From DAIDKA01 sp036498905 (GTDB taxonomy: Bacteria > Pseudomonadota > Gammaproteobacteria > Steroidobacterales > Steroidobacteraceae), in contig DASYER010000124.1 of assembly GCA_036498905.1 (NCBI GenBank), positions 1 through 64,000 of the forward strand: a stretch of DNA of 64,000 nucleotides, written 5' to 3'. The notes under the pieces are model-generated. The model saw nothing but the letters and a program-made list of their open reading frames with translations, did no database searches and was not told the DNA's origin. Each line of letters opens with the position of its first letter. Position 1 is the stretch's first letter. This document shows positions 8,483 through 17,996 of the stretch, in pieces. The position numbers were made by a program, and so were the translations under genes.

Positions 8483-10678
8483 ATGGACTATGCGTCTTCG
8501 CTCCTGGGACTCATCCCCGGTGCAAGGCGCGCCACACCGGGGCTGAAAGACCTTCTTGCCACGGTCGGTACCTACCTGCCGCCTGAGCAGGTGGAGCGCA
8601 TCCGGGAGGCCGCCGAGTTCGGCGCCTCGGCGCACAAGGGACAGATCCGCCTAAGCGGCGAACCCTACATCGCCCACCCGGTGGCCGCGGCCGCGATCCT
8701 CGCGGACCTGCATCTCGACACCGACACCATCATCGCGGCCATCCTCCACGATGTCATCGAGGACACGCCGACCCCGAAGGACCAGCTCGCGCAGCGCTTC
8801 GGCGCGGACGTGGCCGAAATCGTCGACGGGGTCACCAAGCTCGACCAGATCAAGTTCAAGAGTCGCGAGGAGGCGCAGGCCGAGAGCTTTCGCAAAATGC
8901 TGCTCGCCATGGTGCGTGACCTGCGCGTCGTGCTGGTCAAGCTCGCCGACCGCACGCACAACATGCGCACCATCGATGCCATGGAGGTGACCCGCCGGCG
9001 GGCGATCGCGCGGGAGACGCTGGAGATCTACGCGCCCATCGCCGAGCGCCTCGGACTGTATGACCTGAAACTGGAGCTGGAGGACTTAGGCTTCGCGGCC
9101 CTGTACCCGCAGCGCTATCGCGTGCTGGAACGCGCGCTCAAGCGCGCGCGCGGCAACCAGAAGGAATTCCTGAAGAAGATCGACCAGCAGATGACCGCTG
9201 CGCTGATGAAGAACGAGATCGTCGCGCGGGTCGCCACGCGCGAGAAGCATCTGTACAGCATCTACCGCAAGATGCAGCGCAAGCGTGCGACGCTCAATGA
9301 AATCGTCGATGTCTACGGACTGCGCATCGTCGTCGACAAGGCCGATACCTGTTACCGCGCGCTCGGCAGCGTGCACAGCGTGTTCAAGCCCATGCCGGGA
9401 CGTTTCAAGGATTACATCGCGATCCCGCGCGTGAACGGCTACCAGTCGCTGCACACCACCCTGTTCGGGCCGAACGGCGTCCCGATCGAAGTGCAGATCC
9501 GCACCGAAGATATGAACAGCGTCGCGCAGTCCGGCATTGCCGCGCACTGGCGCTACAAGAGCGGCGAGACCGTCGGCTCCTCGCAGCAGGAGCGCGCCCG
9601 GGAGTGGCTGTCGCGGCTGGTCGAACTGCAGGACGGTGGCGGCAGCTCCGAGGAATTCCTCGAGAGCGTCAAGGTCGATCTGTTTCCGGACAAGGTGTAC
9701 GTATTCACGCCGAAGGGGGAAATCCTGCGCCTGCCCAGCGGCGCGACCGTGGTCGATTTCGCCTACTCCGTACACACCGACATCGGCAACCGCTGCGTCG
9801 CGGCCAAGGTCGACCGGCGCCTGACACCGCTGCGCACGGTGCTGCGCAACGGTCAGACGGTGGAGATCATCACCGCCAAGGGCGCCATGCCGAATCCCTC
9901 ATGGGTGAACTTCGTCGTCACCGCCAAGGCGCGCAACGCCATCCGCCACTATCTCAAAGGCCTGCGCCGCTCCGAAGCCATCGCGCTGGGCAAGCGCCTG
10001 CTCAACCAGTCGCTCGCCGAGTTCCATCTCGCGCTGGAGGATGTGCCCCCGTCCCTGATGCAGGCCGCGGTCGGCGAATTCGGCATGAAGGATATCGACG
10101 AACTGTTCGAGCGCATCGGCATGGGCGAGCGCCTGGCGCCGCTGGTCGCACGCCGGCTGCTGCCCACCATCCCGCAGGAGGACGGCGGGGAAATCCCGGC
10201 TCCCGGCGCCATGGCCATCGCGGGCACCGAGGGGCTGCTGGTGACCTATGCGCGCTGCTGCTTCCCGATTCCGAATGATCCGGTCATCGCCTTCCTCTCC
10301 AGCGGACGCGGCGTCGTCGTGCATCGTGAAACCTGTGTCAACGTCGAGGATTACCGCAAGCATCCGGAGAAGTGGCTCCCCGTCACCTGGCAGGCGACGC
10401 CGGATCGGGTCTTCAGCTCGCAGATCCGGGTCGATGTACCCAATCGCATGGGCATACTCGCGGCGGTGGCCGCGGCGATCGCCGCCACCGAGACGAATAT
10501 CGAACGGGTCTCGGTGGAAGAGCGCGAGTCGGAAACCTCGGTACTGGACTTTGAACTGCGCGTGCGCGATCGCGCGCAGCTCGCCATCGTCATCCGCTCC
10601 ATCCGCCGCATGCCGGACGTGCTACGCGTCACGCGTACGCTTGCGGCGCATTCACGCAAGAGGCTCGAAGACAAATGA
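8483..10678 (+). CDS. spoT: Bifunctional (p)ppGpp synthetase/hydrolase
   Basis: 731 residues, the SpoT length. The hydrolase HD domain is intact (HDVIED at about 90-95; KLADRTHNMRTI), so ppGpp hydrolysis is expected. The synthetase domain has RFKDYIAIPRVNGYQSLHTT and EVQIRTEDM. TGS (about 387-447: VYVFTPKGEILRLPSG) and a C-terminal ACT domain (from about 655, VDVPNRMGILAAV) complete the long RSH architecture. The conserved TYARCCFPIPNDPVIAF zinc-finger/helical segment is present. The intact HD favours SpoT over RelA. The stop overlaps the ridA start in ATGA. Confidence 0.95.
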   Translation: MDYASSLLGLIPGARRATPGLKDLLATVGTYLPPEQVERIREAAEFGASAHKGQIRLSGEPYIAHPVAAAAILADLHLDTDTIIAAILHDVIEDTPTPKDQLAQRFGADVAEIVDGVTKLDQIKFKSREEAQAESFRKMLLAMVRDLRVVLVKLADRTHNMRTIDAMEVTRRRAIARETLEIYAPIAERLGLYDLKLELEDLGFAALYPQRYRVLERALKRARGNQKEFLKKIDQQMTAALMKNEIVARVATREKHLYSIYRKMQRKRATLNEIVDVYGLRIVVDKADTCYRALGSVHSVFKPMPGRFKDYIAIPRVNGYQSLHTTLFGPNGVPIEVQIRTEDMNSVAQSGIAAHWRYKSGETVGSSQQERAREWLSRLVELQDGGGSSEEFLESVKVDLFPDKVYVFTPKGEILRLPSGATVVDFAYSVHTDIGNRCVAAKVDRRLTPLRTVLRNGQTVEIITAKGAMPNPSWVNFVVTAKARNAIRHYLKGLRRSEAIALGKRLLNQSLAEFHLALEDVPPSLMQAAVGEFGMKDIDELFERIGMGERLAPLVARRLLPTIPQEDGGEIPAPGAMAIAGTEGLLVTYARCCFPIPNDPVIAFLSSGRGVVVHRETCVNVEDYRKHPEKWLPVTWQATPDRVFSSQIRVDVPNRMGILAAVAAAIAATETNIERVSVEERESETSVLDFELRVRDRAQLAIVIRSIRRMPDVLRVTRTLAAHSRKRLEDK

Positions 10679-11058
10679 CCCGCACCACCATTCATACCGA
10701 CAGCGCGCCCCAGGCCATCGGCACCTACTCGCAGGCCGTCCGCGTGGGCAATACCGTGTACGTGTCCGGCCAGATCCCTTTGGATCCGGCCACCGGGGAG
10801 CTGGTGTCCGGGGACATCGAGGCGGAGATCCGCCGTGCCTTCGACAACCTGCTGGCGATCGTGACGGCGGCCGACGGCACCTTCTCGCAGGTGGCGAAGG
10901 TCACCGTGTTCCTCACCGACCTGGTGCACTTCGCCAAGGTGAACCAGATCATGGCGACCTATTTCCGCCAGCCGTATCCGGCCCGCGCGGCCGTCGGCGT
11001 CGCACAGCTGCCGAAGGGCGCGCGCGTGGAAATCGAGTGCATCCTCTGTCTTGATTGA
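10675..11058 (+). CDS. ridA: RidA family 2-iminobutanoate/2-iminopropanoate deaminase
   Basis: 127 residues; hydrolyses reactive enamine/imine intermediates released by PLP enzymes such as threonine dehydratase. Family signatures: APQAIGTYSQAVRVGNTVYVSGQI, with ATGELV next, then the C-terminal ARAAVGVAQLPKGARVEIECI, which includes the substrate-binding Arg and Glu. The gene is coupled to spoT by a 4-bp overlap; the spoT-ridA-recG order is common in gammaproteobacteria. The family name is secure; the exact imine substrate is inferred. Confidence 0.95.
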   Translation: MTRTTIHTDSAPQAIGTYSQAVRVGNTVYVSGQIPLDPATGELVSGDIEAEIRRAFDNLLAIVTAADGTFSQVAKVTVFLTDLVHFAKVNQIMATYFRQPYPARAAVGVAQLPKGARVEIECILCLD

Positions 11059-13132
11059 GGCCACTGAACAGCGGCCCGTCACGGCGTTGCGCGGTGTCGG
11101 CGCCGCGCTCGCCGAACGTCTCGCAAGACTGGGTATTTCCCAGGTGCAGGACCTGCTGTTCCTCTTGCCGACGCGGTATGAGGACCGCACGCGCGTCGTG
11201 CCGCTGGGCGCATTGACGCCCGGTGAGCCTGCGGTGGTCGAAGGCGAAGTGCAGCTGACCGAGGTGACCTACCGCAGGCGCCGCCAGCTGCTGTGCCGCA
11301 TCAGCGATGGCTCGGGGTTCCTCACCCTGCGCTTCTTCCATTTCACCAACGCCCAGCAGCACGCCCTCACCCGCGGGCTGCGGCTGCGCTGCTACGGCGA
11401 GGTGCGCCGCGGGCCGCTGGGCCTGGAGATCGTGCACCCGGAATATCGCCGGGTGGCGGACGCAGCGCAGGAGCTGGCCGAATCCCTGACGCCGATGTAC
11501 CCGGCCACCGAAGGCCTGACCCAGCTGCGGCTGCGCATGCTCATCGCCGAGGCGCTGGGCGCACCGGGCAGCATCACCGTGCGCGACTGGCTGCCCGTCG
11601 AAGTCCAGCGCTCGCTGCAGCTGCCGCCCCTGCGCGATGCGCTGGAGCTGCTGCACCGGCCGCCGCGCGAGCAGGATCACACCGAGCTGCTCACCGGCCA
11701 CCATCCGGCGCAGCGGCGCCTGGCTTTTGAGGAGCTGCTGGCGCATCAGCTGAGTCTGCGGCTGCGCAAGCTGCGCACCGCCGCCGATCCGGGCCTGGCA
11801 CTGACGGATCAGTCGGACCTGGAATCGCGGCTGCTGGCCGTGCTGCCCTTCGAACTGACCGGTGCCCAGCAGCGGGTGCGCGCCCAGATCGATGCGGATC
11901 TGGTGGGTCCGCATCCGATGCTGCGGCTGCTGCAGGGTGATGTCGGCTGTGGCAAGACCGTGGTGGCGGCGCTCGCCGCCGCGCGTGCCATCGGCAGCGG
12001 CCAGCAGGTCGCGCTGATGGCCCCGACGGAGCTTTTGGCCGAGCAGCACTGGCGCAATTTAAGTGAGTGGTTCAAGGCCGTGCAGCTGCCGGTGGCGCTG
12101 CTCACCGGCTCGCAACCGGCCCGTGCGCGGCGCAGCGCGGAGCAGACGATTGCCTCAGGAGAGGTACAGATCGTCGTTGGAACACATGCATTGTTTCAAA
12201 AGGGTATCAATTTTGCCAGACTGGCCCTGATCATTGTCGATGAACAGCATCGCTTCGGTGTGCAGCAGCGCATGACTTTGCAGGAAAAGGGACGCGCGGC
12301 GGGCCTGATGCCGCATCAGCTGATCATGACCGCCACGCCGATCCCGCGCACCCTGGCCATGACGGCTTATGCGGACCTGGATATTTCCGTGATCGACGAA
12401 CTGCCCCCGGGACGCACGCCCGTGGTCACCGTCGTCATGGCGGAGACGCGACGCCACGAAGTCGTGCAGCGCATCCTGCTGGCCTGTCGCACGGGCCGTC
12501 AGGCCTACTGGGTCTGCCCGCTCATCGATGAGTCCGAGGAGCTGCGCTACCAGGCCGCCGAGGAGACCGCCGTGGCGCTGCGCGAGGCCCTCCCGGAATT
12601 GACCGTGGAGCTGGTGCACGGGCGACAGCCGGCCGCACAGAAGGAGGCGACGATGGCGGCCTTCAAGGCCAACCGCGTGCAGCTGCTGGTGGCCACCACC
12701 GTCATCGAAGTGGGAGTGGATGTGCCGAACGCGACCCTGATGGTCATCGAGAATGCCGAACGCATGGGACTGGCCCAGCTGCACCAGCTGCGCGGCCGGG
12801 TCGGTCGCGGGGCGCAGGCCTCGATGTGCGTGCTGCTGTACCGGGCACCGCTGTCGCAGCTGGCACGAGCGCGGCTGCGGACCATCCGCGAGACCAGTGA
12901 TGGCTTTGAAATCGCGCGCCGCGATCTGGAATTGCGCGGACCGGGCGAACTGCTCGGGACGCGCCAGACGGGCCTCGCTCAGCTGCGGGTCGCGGATCTC
13001 GCACGCGATTCGGACCTGCTGCCCATGGTGCAGGAGAGCGCCGAGCTGATGCTGCGTGATTATCCGGATAACATTGCGCCGCTGACTACGCGCTGGATCG
13101 GCGAGGGTGAACGCTACGGAACCGTTGGCTGA
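11051..13132 (+). CDS. recG: ATP-dependent DNA helicase RecG
   Basis: 693 residues; a branch-migration helicase that remodels stalled forks and Holliday junctions. The N-terminal wedge/OB domain (LLFLLPTRYEDRT; LLCRISDGSGFLTLRFF) precedes the motor: Walker A LQGDVGCGKTVVA at about 295, LMAPTELLAEQHW, DEQH box (IIVDEQHRFGVQQR), TATPIPRTLAMT, and motif VI region QLRGRVGRG. The start used is a TTG at 11051, which overlaps the ridA stop by 8 bp. It gives the normal N-terminus (ALRGVGAALAERL), and no upstream ATG fits. Confidence 0.95.
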   Translation: MIEATEQRPVTALRGVGAALAERLARLGISQVQDLLFLLPTRYEDRTRVVPLGALTPGEPAVVEGEVQLTEVTYRRRRQLLCRISDGSGFLTLRFFHFTNAQQHALTRGLRLRCYGEVRRGPLGLEIVHPEYRRVADAAQELAESLTPMYPATEGLTQLRLRMLIAEALGAPGSITVRDWLPVEVQRSLQLPPLRDALELLHRPPREQDHTELLTGHHPAQRRLAFEELLAHQLSLRLRKLRTAADPGLALTDQSDLESRLLAVLPFELTGAQQRVRAQIDADLVGPHPMLRLLQGDVGCGKTVVAALAAARAIGSGQQVALMAPTELLAEQHWRNLSEWFKAVQLPVALLTGSQPARARRSAEQTIASGEVQIVVGTHALFQKGINFARLALIIVDEQHRFGVQQRMTLQEKGRAAGLMPHQLIMTATPIPRTLAMTAYADLDISVIDELPPGRTPVVTVVMAETRRHEVVQRILLACRTGRQAYWVCPLIDESEELRYQAAEETAVALREALPELTVELVHGRQPAAQKEATMAAFKANRVQLLVATTVIEVGVDVPNATLMVIENAERMGLAQLHQLRGRVGRGAQASMCVLLYRAPLSQLARARLRTIRETSDGFEIARRDLELRGPGELLGTRQTGLAQLRVADLARDSDLLPMVQESAELMLRDYPDNIAPLTTRWIGEGERYGTVG

Positions 13133-14066
13133 GGACTTCAGGCAGGAGCTGGAACTGACGCCGCGGCGACCCCGGACGGCGCCGTTCACCTATCGGGTGA
13201 TGCGCCGCCTGACCGAATACGGCCGGCTGGCCCGGCTCGACCGACCGGTCGGTATCTGGCTGCTGCTGTGGCCGGTGCTGTGGGCGCTGTGGATCGCCGG
13301 CGCCGGGCGCCCTGCGCCGCGCGTGCTCATCATCTTCGTGCTCGGCGTGTTCACGATGCGCGCCGCGGGCTGCGTCATCAACGATCTGGCCGATCGCAAC
13401 ATCGACCCGCGCATCCGCCGCACCCGGCAGCGGCCACTGGCCGCAAGACGGGTCACGCCGCACGAGGCCGTCGTCCTGTTCGTGCTGCTGTCGCTGGCCG
13501 CGTTGTGGCTGGTGCTGCAGCTGAATCCGCTCACCATCCGTCTGTCGCTGGTCGGGGCCGCGCTGACGGTGAGTTATCCCTTCGTGAAGCGCTTCTTTCC
13601 GCTACCGCAGCTGTACCTGGGGATTTCATTCGGCGGCTGGGGAGTGCCGATGGCCTTTGCCGCGCAGACCGGCCAGGTGCCGCGCATCGCCTGGGTGATT
13701 TTCATGGCCGCGGTGGTGTGGGCCGTGATCTACGACACGCAGTACGCCATGGTCGATCGCGAGGATGACCTGAAGATCGGCGTGCGCTCCACCGCCATCG
13801 CCTTTGCCGACATGGACCGGGCGATGATCTTCGTCCTGCAGGTGCTGATGCTGGCGGCACTCGCCCTGGTCGGCCGCACCCTGCATTTCGGAAACGGGTA
13901 CTACGGCGGCCTGTGCGTGGCCGCGGTCACGTTCGTGTTCCAGCAATGGCTGATCCGCAAGCGCGACCCGGATTCATGCCTGCGCGGCTTCCTCAACAAC
14001 AATTACACCGGCGTCGCGATCTTCGCCGGCATCCTGCTGCAGTACCTGTACGGCAGCGGCAGCTAG
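13107..14066 (+). CDS. ubiA: 4-hydroxybenzoate polyprenyltransferase
   Basis: 319 residues from a GTG; attaches the polyprenyl tail to 4-hydroxybenzoate in ubiquinone synthesis, in the inner membrane. RLDRPVGIWLLLWPVLWALW is the family N-terminus; the first Asp-rich prenyl-diphosphate motif is NDLADRNID and the second is DTQYAMVDREDD. Roughly eight or nine hydrophobic helices follow. The start is uncertain: the GTG overlaps recG by 26 bp, while an ATG at 13200 (MRRLTEYGRL) also fits the family. Its stop overlaps the convergent carotenoid-oxygenase stop (CTAG), so no separate terminator fits between them. Confidence 0.94.
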   Translation: MNATEPLAEDFRQELELTPRRPRTAPFTYRVMRRLTEYGRLARLDRPVGIWLLLWPVLWALWIAGAGRPAPRVLIIFVLGVFTMRAAGCVINDLADRNIDPRIRRTRQRPLAARRVTPHEAVVLFVLLSLAALWLVLQLNPLTIRLSLVGAALTVSYPFVKRFFPLPQLYLGISFGGWGVPMAFAAQTGQVPRIAWVIFMAAVVWAVIYDTQYAMVDREDDLKIGVRSTAIAFADMDRAMIFVLQVLMLAALALVGRTLHFGNGYYGGLCVAAVTFVFQQWLIRKRDPDSCLRGFLNNNYTGVAIFAGILLQYLYGSGS

Positions 14067-15664
14067 GTCGAGGTGGCCGCGGGCAGCTGATCGCCGGGCA
14101 CCCAGAAGCCATGGATCTGCCCGGCAATCCGGTAGGGCATTTTCACGGTGGCGATGGGACCTGCCTCCAGATGGGCGGTATCCACCAGCACCAGGTCCGC
14201 GCGGCCGCCTTCGCGGGGATGCGAGGCAACGCCGATCAGATAGCCATCACCCTCGGCTGCGCCCTTGTGCCGCGGCACGAAGCACATTTCGGCGAGGCTC
14301 GCTTCCTTGCCCAGCGAGAAGAACTTCGCGGTGCGGGTCATGTGATCGAACATCGCCCAGCGGCTGCCGACGGCCGGATCGCTGCTCAGCAGGAAGCCGT
14401 AGCGGTACGGCACCGTGTGATAGCGATCATCCTGCCGTGACAGGGCGCCGGCGACGCCGGGATACAGATTCTCGATCTCGTATGACTTGGCCTTCTTGTT
14501 GGCCAGGTTCACGCTGTAGCGCATGACACGACCGGTGCTCTTCACCGGATCGAAGGCTTCGTGCAGCTGCGGGAAGAACGGGAACTGGTTGGAGTCGGCG
14601 CCGTCGACGTCGAAGTAGACCTTCTCCCCTTCATTCCAGGCGCCCATGCAGTGGGTGGCCATGTAGCCGGGACCCTTGAACCAGCGCAGGTCCTTGCCGT
14701 CCCCGCCGCGGCGCATGACGCCGACGTAGCTCGGCAGGGTCGAATCCCAGGCGAAGTGCGGACCGGCGTTCTTGATGAGCTCCATGTTCGTGGCCATGGG
14801 GCTGACGTACAGAATCACGTACTTCTGGGTGACGCCGAAATCATGAATCATGCCGACGTAAGGCACTTTCACCCAGGCGGACCAGTTAACCGCGCCCTTC
14901 GGATCGGCGGAAAACACGAACACATCATCCGTGGCCAGGCCCTTGGCCTCGTAGCCGAAGGCCACCAGTTCCCCGGTCTGCGGATCGATTTTCGGATGGG
15001 CCGTAAAGGTCTGGCCCTTCAGACCGCCGTTGAAGGTGTAGTAGTCATCGACCGTCTCGAGGGTCAGCGGATTCAGCGCCACCGGCGGGCTGTCTTCCTT
15101 CATCGCCAACAGCCGCTGGTGGTGATAGAAAATCTGCGTGTTGGCGGTGCCGCGGCTTAAGGTCTTGACGCTCGGATCATCGGTGGTCGGATTGCGGTAC
15201 ATGCCGAACAGCGAGCGGCGGGCCGCATGCTGGGCCTTGTAGCGCTGGGTGCGCACGTAGCGGCTGCGAAAATCGACATGCCCGTCCTTGATGCGGAAGG
15301 CGCCGATCATGCCCTCACCATCAAATGGGATGTCATGCATATAGATTGCCGGCTTCGGATACTGCGGATCCGGGCCGACGCGGTAGAACATGCCGTCCAG
15401 ATCCTTCGGCAGCGTGCCTTCCACCTCGCAGTCATACAGGTCGGTTTCCGAGCGGTAGACGGCGCCGGCCGCACTGCCGCCGGCACCAAAGCCGCCACGC
15501 TCCTTCGGGAACTGTACTTCCGCCTGCGCAGTGGCCGGCAGCACCAATCCCCCCACTGCCGCGGCAGCGCCCGCGCCGGCACCGGCCACCGCGCCCATGA
15601 AACCGCGCCGAGTCAGGGACCCAAGCGCTGTGGGCTGTTCACTAATGGGCGGCTTGCGGCTCAT
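14063..15664 (-). CDS. Exported carotenoid oxygenase (RPE65/lignostilbene dioxygenase family)
   Basis: 533 residues. A twin-arginine signal is seen near residue 19 (LTRRGFMGAV), followed by an Ala/Gly-rich stretch ending ATAQAEV, so Tat export of a folded metalloprotein is likely. The family fold shows LDGMFYRVGPDPQYP, FDGEGMIGAFR and the histidines expected to bind Fe(II): TAHPKID, GMIHDFG, ATHCMGAW and the C-terminal GQIHGFWVP. Such enzymes cleave a C=C bond of carotenoids, stilbenes or related aromatics with O2. The substrate is unknown; no carotenoid genes are near. A strong ribosome site (GAGGGAG) precedes the ATG, and a dyad CCCAATTGGG (15706-15715) lies in the divergent gap with bioB. 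Confidence 0.88.
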   Translation of the reverse strand: MSRKPPISEQPTALGSLTRRGFMGAVAGAGAGAAAAVGGLVLPATAQAEVQFPKERGGFGAGGSAAGAVYRSETDLYDCEVEGTLPKDLDGMFYRVGPDPQYPKPAIYMHDIPFDGEGMIGAFRIKDGHVDFRSRYVRTQRYKAQHAARRSLFGMYRNPTTDDPSVKTLSRGTANTQIFYHHQRLLAMKEDSPPVALNPLTLETVDDYYTFNGGLKGQTFTAHPKIDPQTGELVAFGYEAKGLATDDVFVFSADPKGAVNWSAWVKVPYVGMIHDFGVTQKYVILYVSPMATNMELIKNAGPHFAWDSTLPSYVGVMRRGGDGKDLRWFKGPGYMATHCMGAWNEGEKVYFDVDGADSNQFPFFPQLHEAFDPVKSTGRVMRYSVNLANKKAKSYEIENLYPGVAGALSRQDDRYHTVPYRYGFLLSSDPAVGSRWAMFDHMTRTAKFFSLGKEASLAEMCFVPRHKGAAEGDGYLIGVASHPREGGRADLVLVDTAHLEAGPIATVKMPYRIAGQIHGFWVPGDQLPAATST

Positions 15665-15697
15665 GGCGGTGCTCCCTCGGGTAGGAAAAACCTGCGG

Positions 15698-15715
15698 ATC
15701 ATACGCCCAATTGGG
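15698..15715 (-). promoter_or_regulatory. Possible -10 (TATGAT) and CCCAATTGGG dyad upstream of carotenoid oxygenase gene
   Basis: On the minus strand TATGAT lies at 15703-15698, 34 bp before the ATG at 15664. The perfect 10-bp palindrome CCCAATTGGG (15706-15715) overlaps the would-be spacer; a weak TTAATT is found 17 bp upstream of the -10. This could be an operator. The call rests only on motif appearance. Confidence 0.35.
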
Positions 15716-15759
15716 TGGTCAATTAATAGCCAGATGTCACCTTCCGGTGGGGTCGCGGG

Positions 15760-15788
15760 TTGACAGCAGCCGGCCTGCCCCGGAACAT
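15760..15788 (+). promoter_or_regulatory. Candidate bioB promoter
   Basis: A perfect -35 TTGACA (15760-15765) is followed 17 bp later by a poor -10 GAACAT (15783-15788), about 35 bp before the bioB ATG at 15823. The good -35 with weak -10 suggests an activated or regulated promoter. I see no clear BirA-type dyad beside it. Confidence 0.4.
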
Positions 15789-15822
15789 TCCCCGCGCCCG
15801 TCCCACCCGAAGGTTTTCGCCT

Positions 15823-16803
15823 ATGACGATCAGCAGCGGCACGCCGCGACATGACTGGACCGTGGCCGAGGTTGAAGCGCTCTTCGCCCAGCCATTCCTC
15901 GATCTGCTGCTTGGCGCGCAGAGCGTGCATCGGCAGCATTTCACGCCGAACACCGTGCAGATGAGCACGCTGCTGTCGATCAAGACCGGCGCCTGCCCCG
16001 AGGACTGTGCCTACTGTCCGCAAAGCGTGCGCTACGACACCGGGTTGTCGCGCGAGGCGCTGATGGAAGTGGCGGCCGTCAAGGAGAGTGCCGAGCGCGC
16101 CAAGGCCGCCGGCGCGACGCGCTTCTGCATGGGCGCGGCTTATCGCTCCCCGAAGGCCCGCGACCTCGAGGTCATCTGCGCCATGGTTCAGGAGGTTCAT
16201 GCCCTGGGCCTTGAGAGCTGCGCAACCTTGGGAATGCTGGAGCCGGCGCAGGCCCAGCAGCTCAAATCGGCCGGGCTGGATTTCTATAATCACAACCTCG
16301 ACACCTCCGCGGAGTTCTACGGCGAGATCATCACCACCCGTACCTTCCAGGATCGCCTCGACACCTTGTCGGCGGTGCGTGAGGCGGGACTGAAGGTGTG
16401 CTGCGGGGGCATTGTCGGCATGGGCGAGTCGACTCGCGATAGAGCCTCGATGCTCGCGACCCTGGCAGGCCTGCCCCAGCACCCGGAGAGCGTGCCCATC
16501 AACGAACTGGTGCAGGTGCCCGGCACACCGCTCCATGGCATCGCGCCGGTCGATCCTTTTGATTTCATCCGCACCATCGCCGTGGCGCGTATCGTGCTGC
16601 CGCGCTCGCATGTGCGCCTGTCCGCCGGACGCACCCAGATGAGCGATGAGATGCAGGCGTTGTGTTTCATGGCGGGCGCGAATTCGATTTTCTACGGTGA
16701 GAAGCTGCTCACCACCGGCAATCCGGATGTCGAGAAGGATCGCAATCTGCTCGTGCGCCTGGGACTTGCTCCGGAGCCGTCCCCGCACCCCGCCTACGCA
16801 TGA
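15823..16803 (+). CDS. bioB: Biotin synthase
   Basis: 326 residues; radical SAM enzyme that inserts sulfur into dethiobiotin. The cluster motif is CPEDCAYCPQS, followed by MGAAYRSPKARD, NHNLDTSAEFY and the family-typical ETRTFQDRL-like segment (TTRTFQDRLDTL). YGEKLLTTGNP near the C-terminus is also diagnostic. I place the start at the ATG at 15823 (MTISSG), with GAAGG 8-9 bases upstream, rather than 63 bases earlier. It overlaps bioF by 4 bp and heads the bioBFCD operon. Confidence 0.97.
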   Translation: MTISSGTPRHDWTVAEVEALFAQPFLDLLLGAQSVHRQHFTPNTVQMSTLLSIKTGACPEDCAYCPQSVRYDTGLSREALMEVAAVKESAERAKAAGATRFCMGAAYRSPKARDLEVICAMVQEVHALGLESCATLGMLEPAQAQQLKSAGLDFYNHNLDTSAEFYGEIITTRTFQDRLDTLSAVREAGLKVCCGGIVGMGESTRDRASMLATLAGLPQHPESVPINELVQVPGTPLHGIAPVDPFDFIRTIAVARIVLPRSHVRLSAGRTQMSDEMQALCFMAGANSIFYGEKLLTTGNPDVEKDRNLLVRLGLAPEPSPHPAYA

Positions 16804-17996
16804 AAGCCCCTGCGCTGCGGGCCCGGCTGACGCAGCTGGCGGCACAGCATCTGCGGCGCCGCCGTCGTACCGTGTCGGCGGCGGACGGCGCAGCGGCCTG
16901 CGAAGTGCTGGTCGATGGTGAGCGGCGGATCAACTTCTGCGGCAACGACTATCTCGGCTTGAAGACTCACCCGGCGCTGGTACGGGCCATGAGCGAATCT
17001 GCGGCAATCACCGGCGCCGGCAGCGGCGCCTCGCACCTGGTCACCGGCCATGGCCGCGAACACGATCTGCTCGAAGCGGAGCTGGCGCAGTTCACCGGTC
17101 GCGAGCGGGCGCTGCTGTTTTCGACGGGTTACATGGCGAACCTGGCCGCGGTCAGCTGCCTCGCGGAACGTGATTCGCTCATCGTCATGGATCGGCTCAG
17201 CCACGCCTCGCTGATCGATGCAGCGCATTTGTCCGGCGGCACCCTCAAGCGCTTCGCGCATGCGGATGCGCAGGCCGCGGGCGTGATGCTCCGGCACGCG
17301 GCAGCCGGCGCCGGGCTTTTGGTAACCGACGGGGTGTTCAGCATGGACGGCGATCTGGCCCCGCTGCCGCAGCTGGCACAGCTCGCGACCGAAGCGGATG
17401 CCTGTCTGATCGTCGATGACGCGCATGGTCTGGGCGTCATGGGCGCGCGCGGGCGCGGCTGCCTCGAGCACTTCAATCTCGACAGTGATGCCGTTCCGAT
17501 CCTGGTCGGCACGCTCGGCAAGGCCTTCGGCTGTTTCGGCGCGTTCATTGCCGGCGATGAGGACTACATCGAGTGGCTGCTGCAAACCGGGCGCAGCTAC
17601 ATCTACACCACGGCACTGCCGCAGCCGCTCGCGGCGGCGGCGCGCGCGGCGCTGCGCGTCGCGACGGACGAAAGCTGGCGACGCGAGCGGGTGCTGGCGC
17701 TTGCCGCACGGCTGCGCGCGGGCGCGGCGCAGGCCGGCGTGCCCCTGCTGCCCTCGCCATCGCCCATCCAGCCGGTGGTGCTGGGCGACAGCGCGCGGGC
17801 CCTGCAGGTGAGCGAAATACTGTTTGCGGCCGGATTCTGGGTCGCGGCCATCCGCCCGCCGACGGTGCCGCGAGGTTCGGCGCGACTGCGCATCACCCTC
17901 TCTGCGGCCCACAGCGAGCAGCAGGTCGACGCACTGCTCGAGGCTCTGGCGGCCGCGCTGCGTGCCGCGCCAGAAGAGCCGCATGCAGCCGCCTGA
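16800..17996 (+). CDS. bioF: 8-amino-7-oxononanoate synthase
   Basis: 398 residues; PLP enzyme condensing pimeloyl-ACP with L-alanine. FCGNDYLGLKTHP near the N-terminus, GSGASHLVTGHGREHDLLE, IVDDAHGLGVMG (the Asp contacting the PLP pyridinium) and GTLGKAFGCFGAF with the Schiff-base Lys are all present. Length matches E. coli BioF (384). It is translationally coupled to bioB (ATGA) and overlaps bioC by 14 bp. Confidence 0.97.
   Translation: MKAPALRARLTQLAAQHLRRRRRTVSAADGAAACEVLVDGERRINFCGNDYLGLKTHPALVRAMSESAAITGAGSGASHLVTGHGREHDLLEAELAQFTGRERALLFSTGYMANLAAVSCLAERDSLIVMDRLSHASLIDAAHLSGGTLKRFAHADAQAAGVMLRHAAAGAGLLVTDGVFSMDGDLAPLPQLAQLATEADACLIVDDAHGLGVMGARGRGCLEHFNLDSDAVPILVGTLGKAFGCFGAFIAGDEDYIEWLLQTGRSYIYTTALPQPLAAAARAALRVATDESWRRERVLALAARLRAGAAQAGVPLLPSPSPIQPVVLGDSARALQVSEILFAAGFWVAAIRPPTVPRGSARLRITLSAAHSEQQVDALLEALAAALRAAPEEPHAAA

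Noticed and set aside
15665..15822. BirA-type operator in the bioB upstream region
   Set aside because: No long interrupted dyad of the TTGTAAACC/GGTTTACAA kind is seen; only a good -35 and a short CCCAATTGGG palindrome nearer the other gene.
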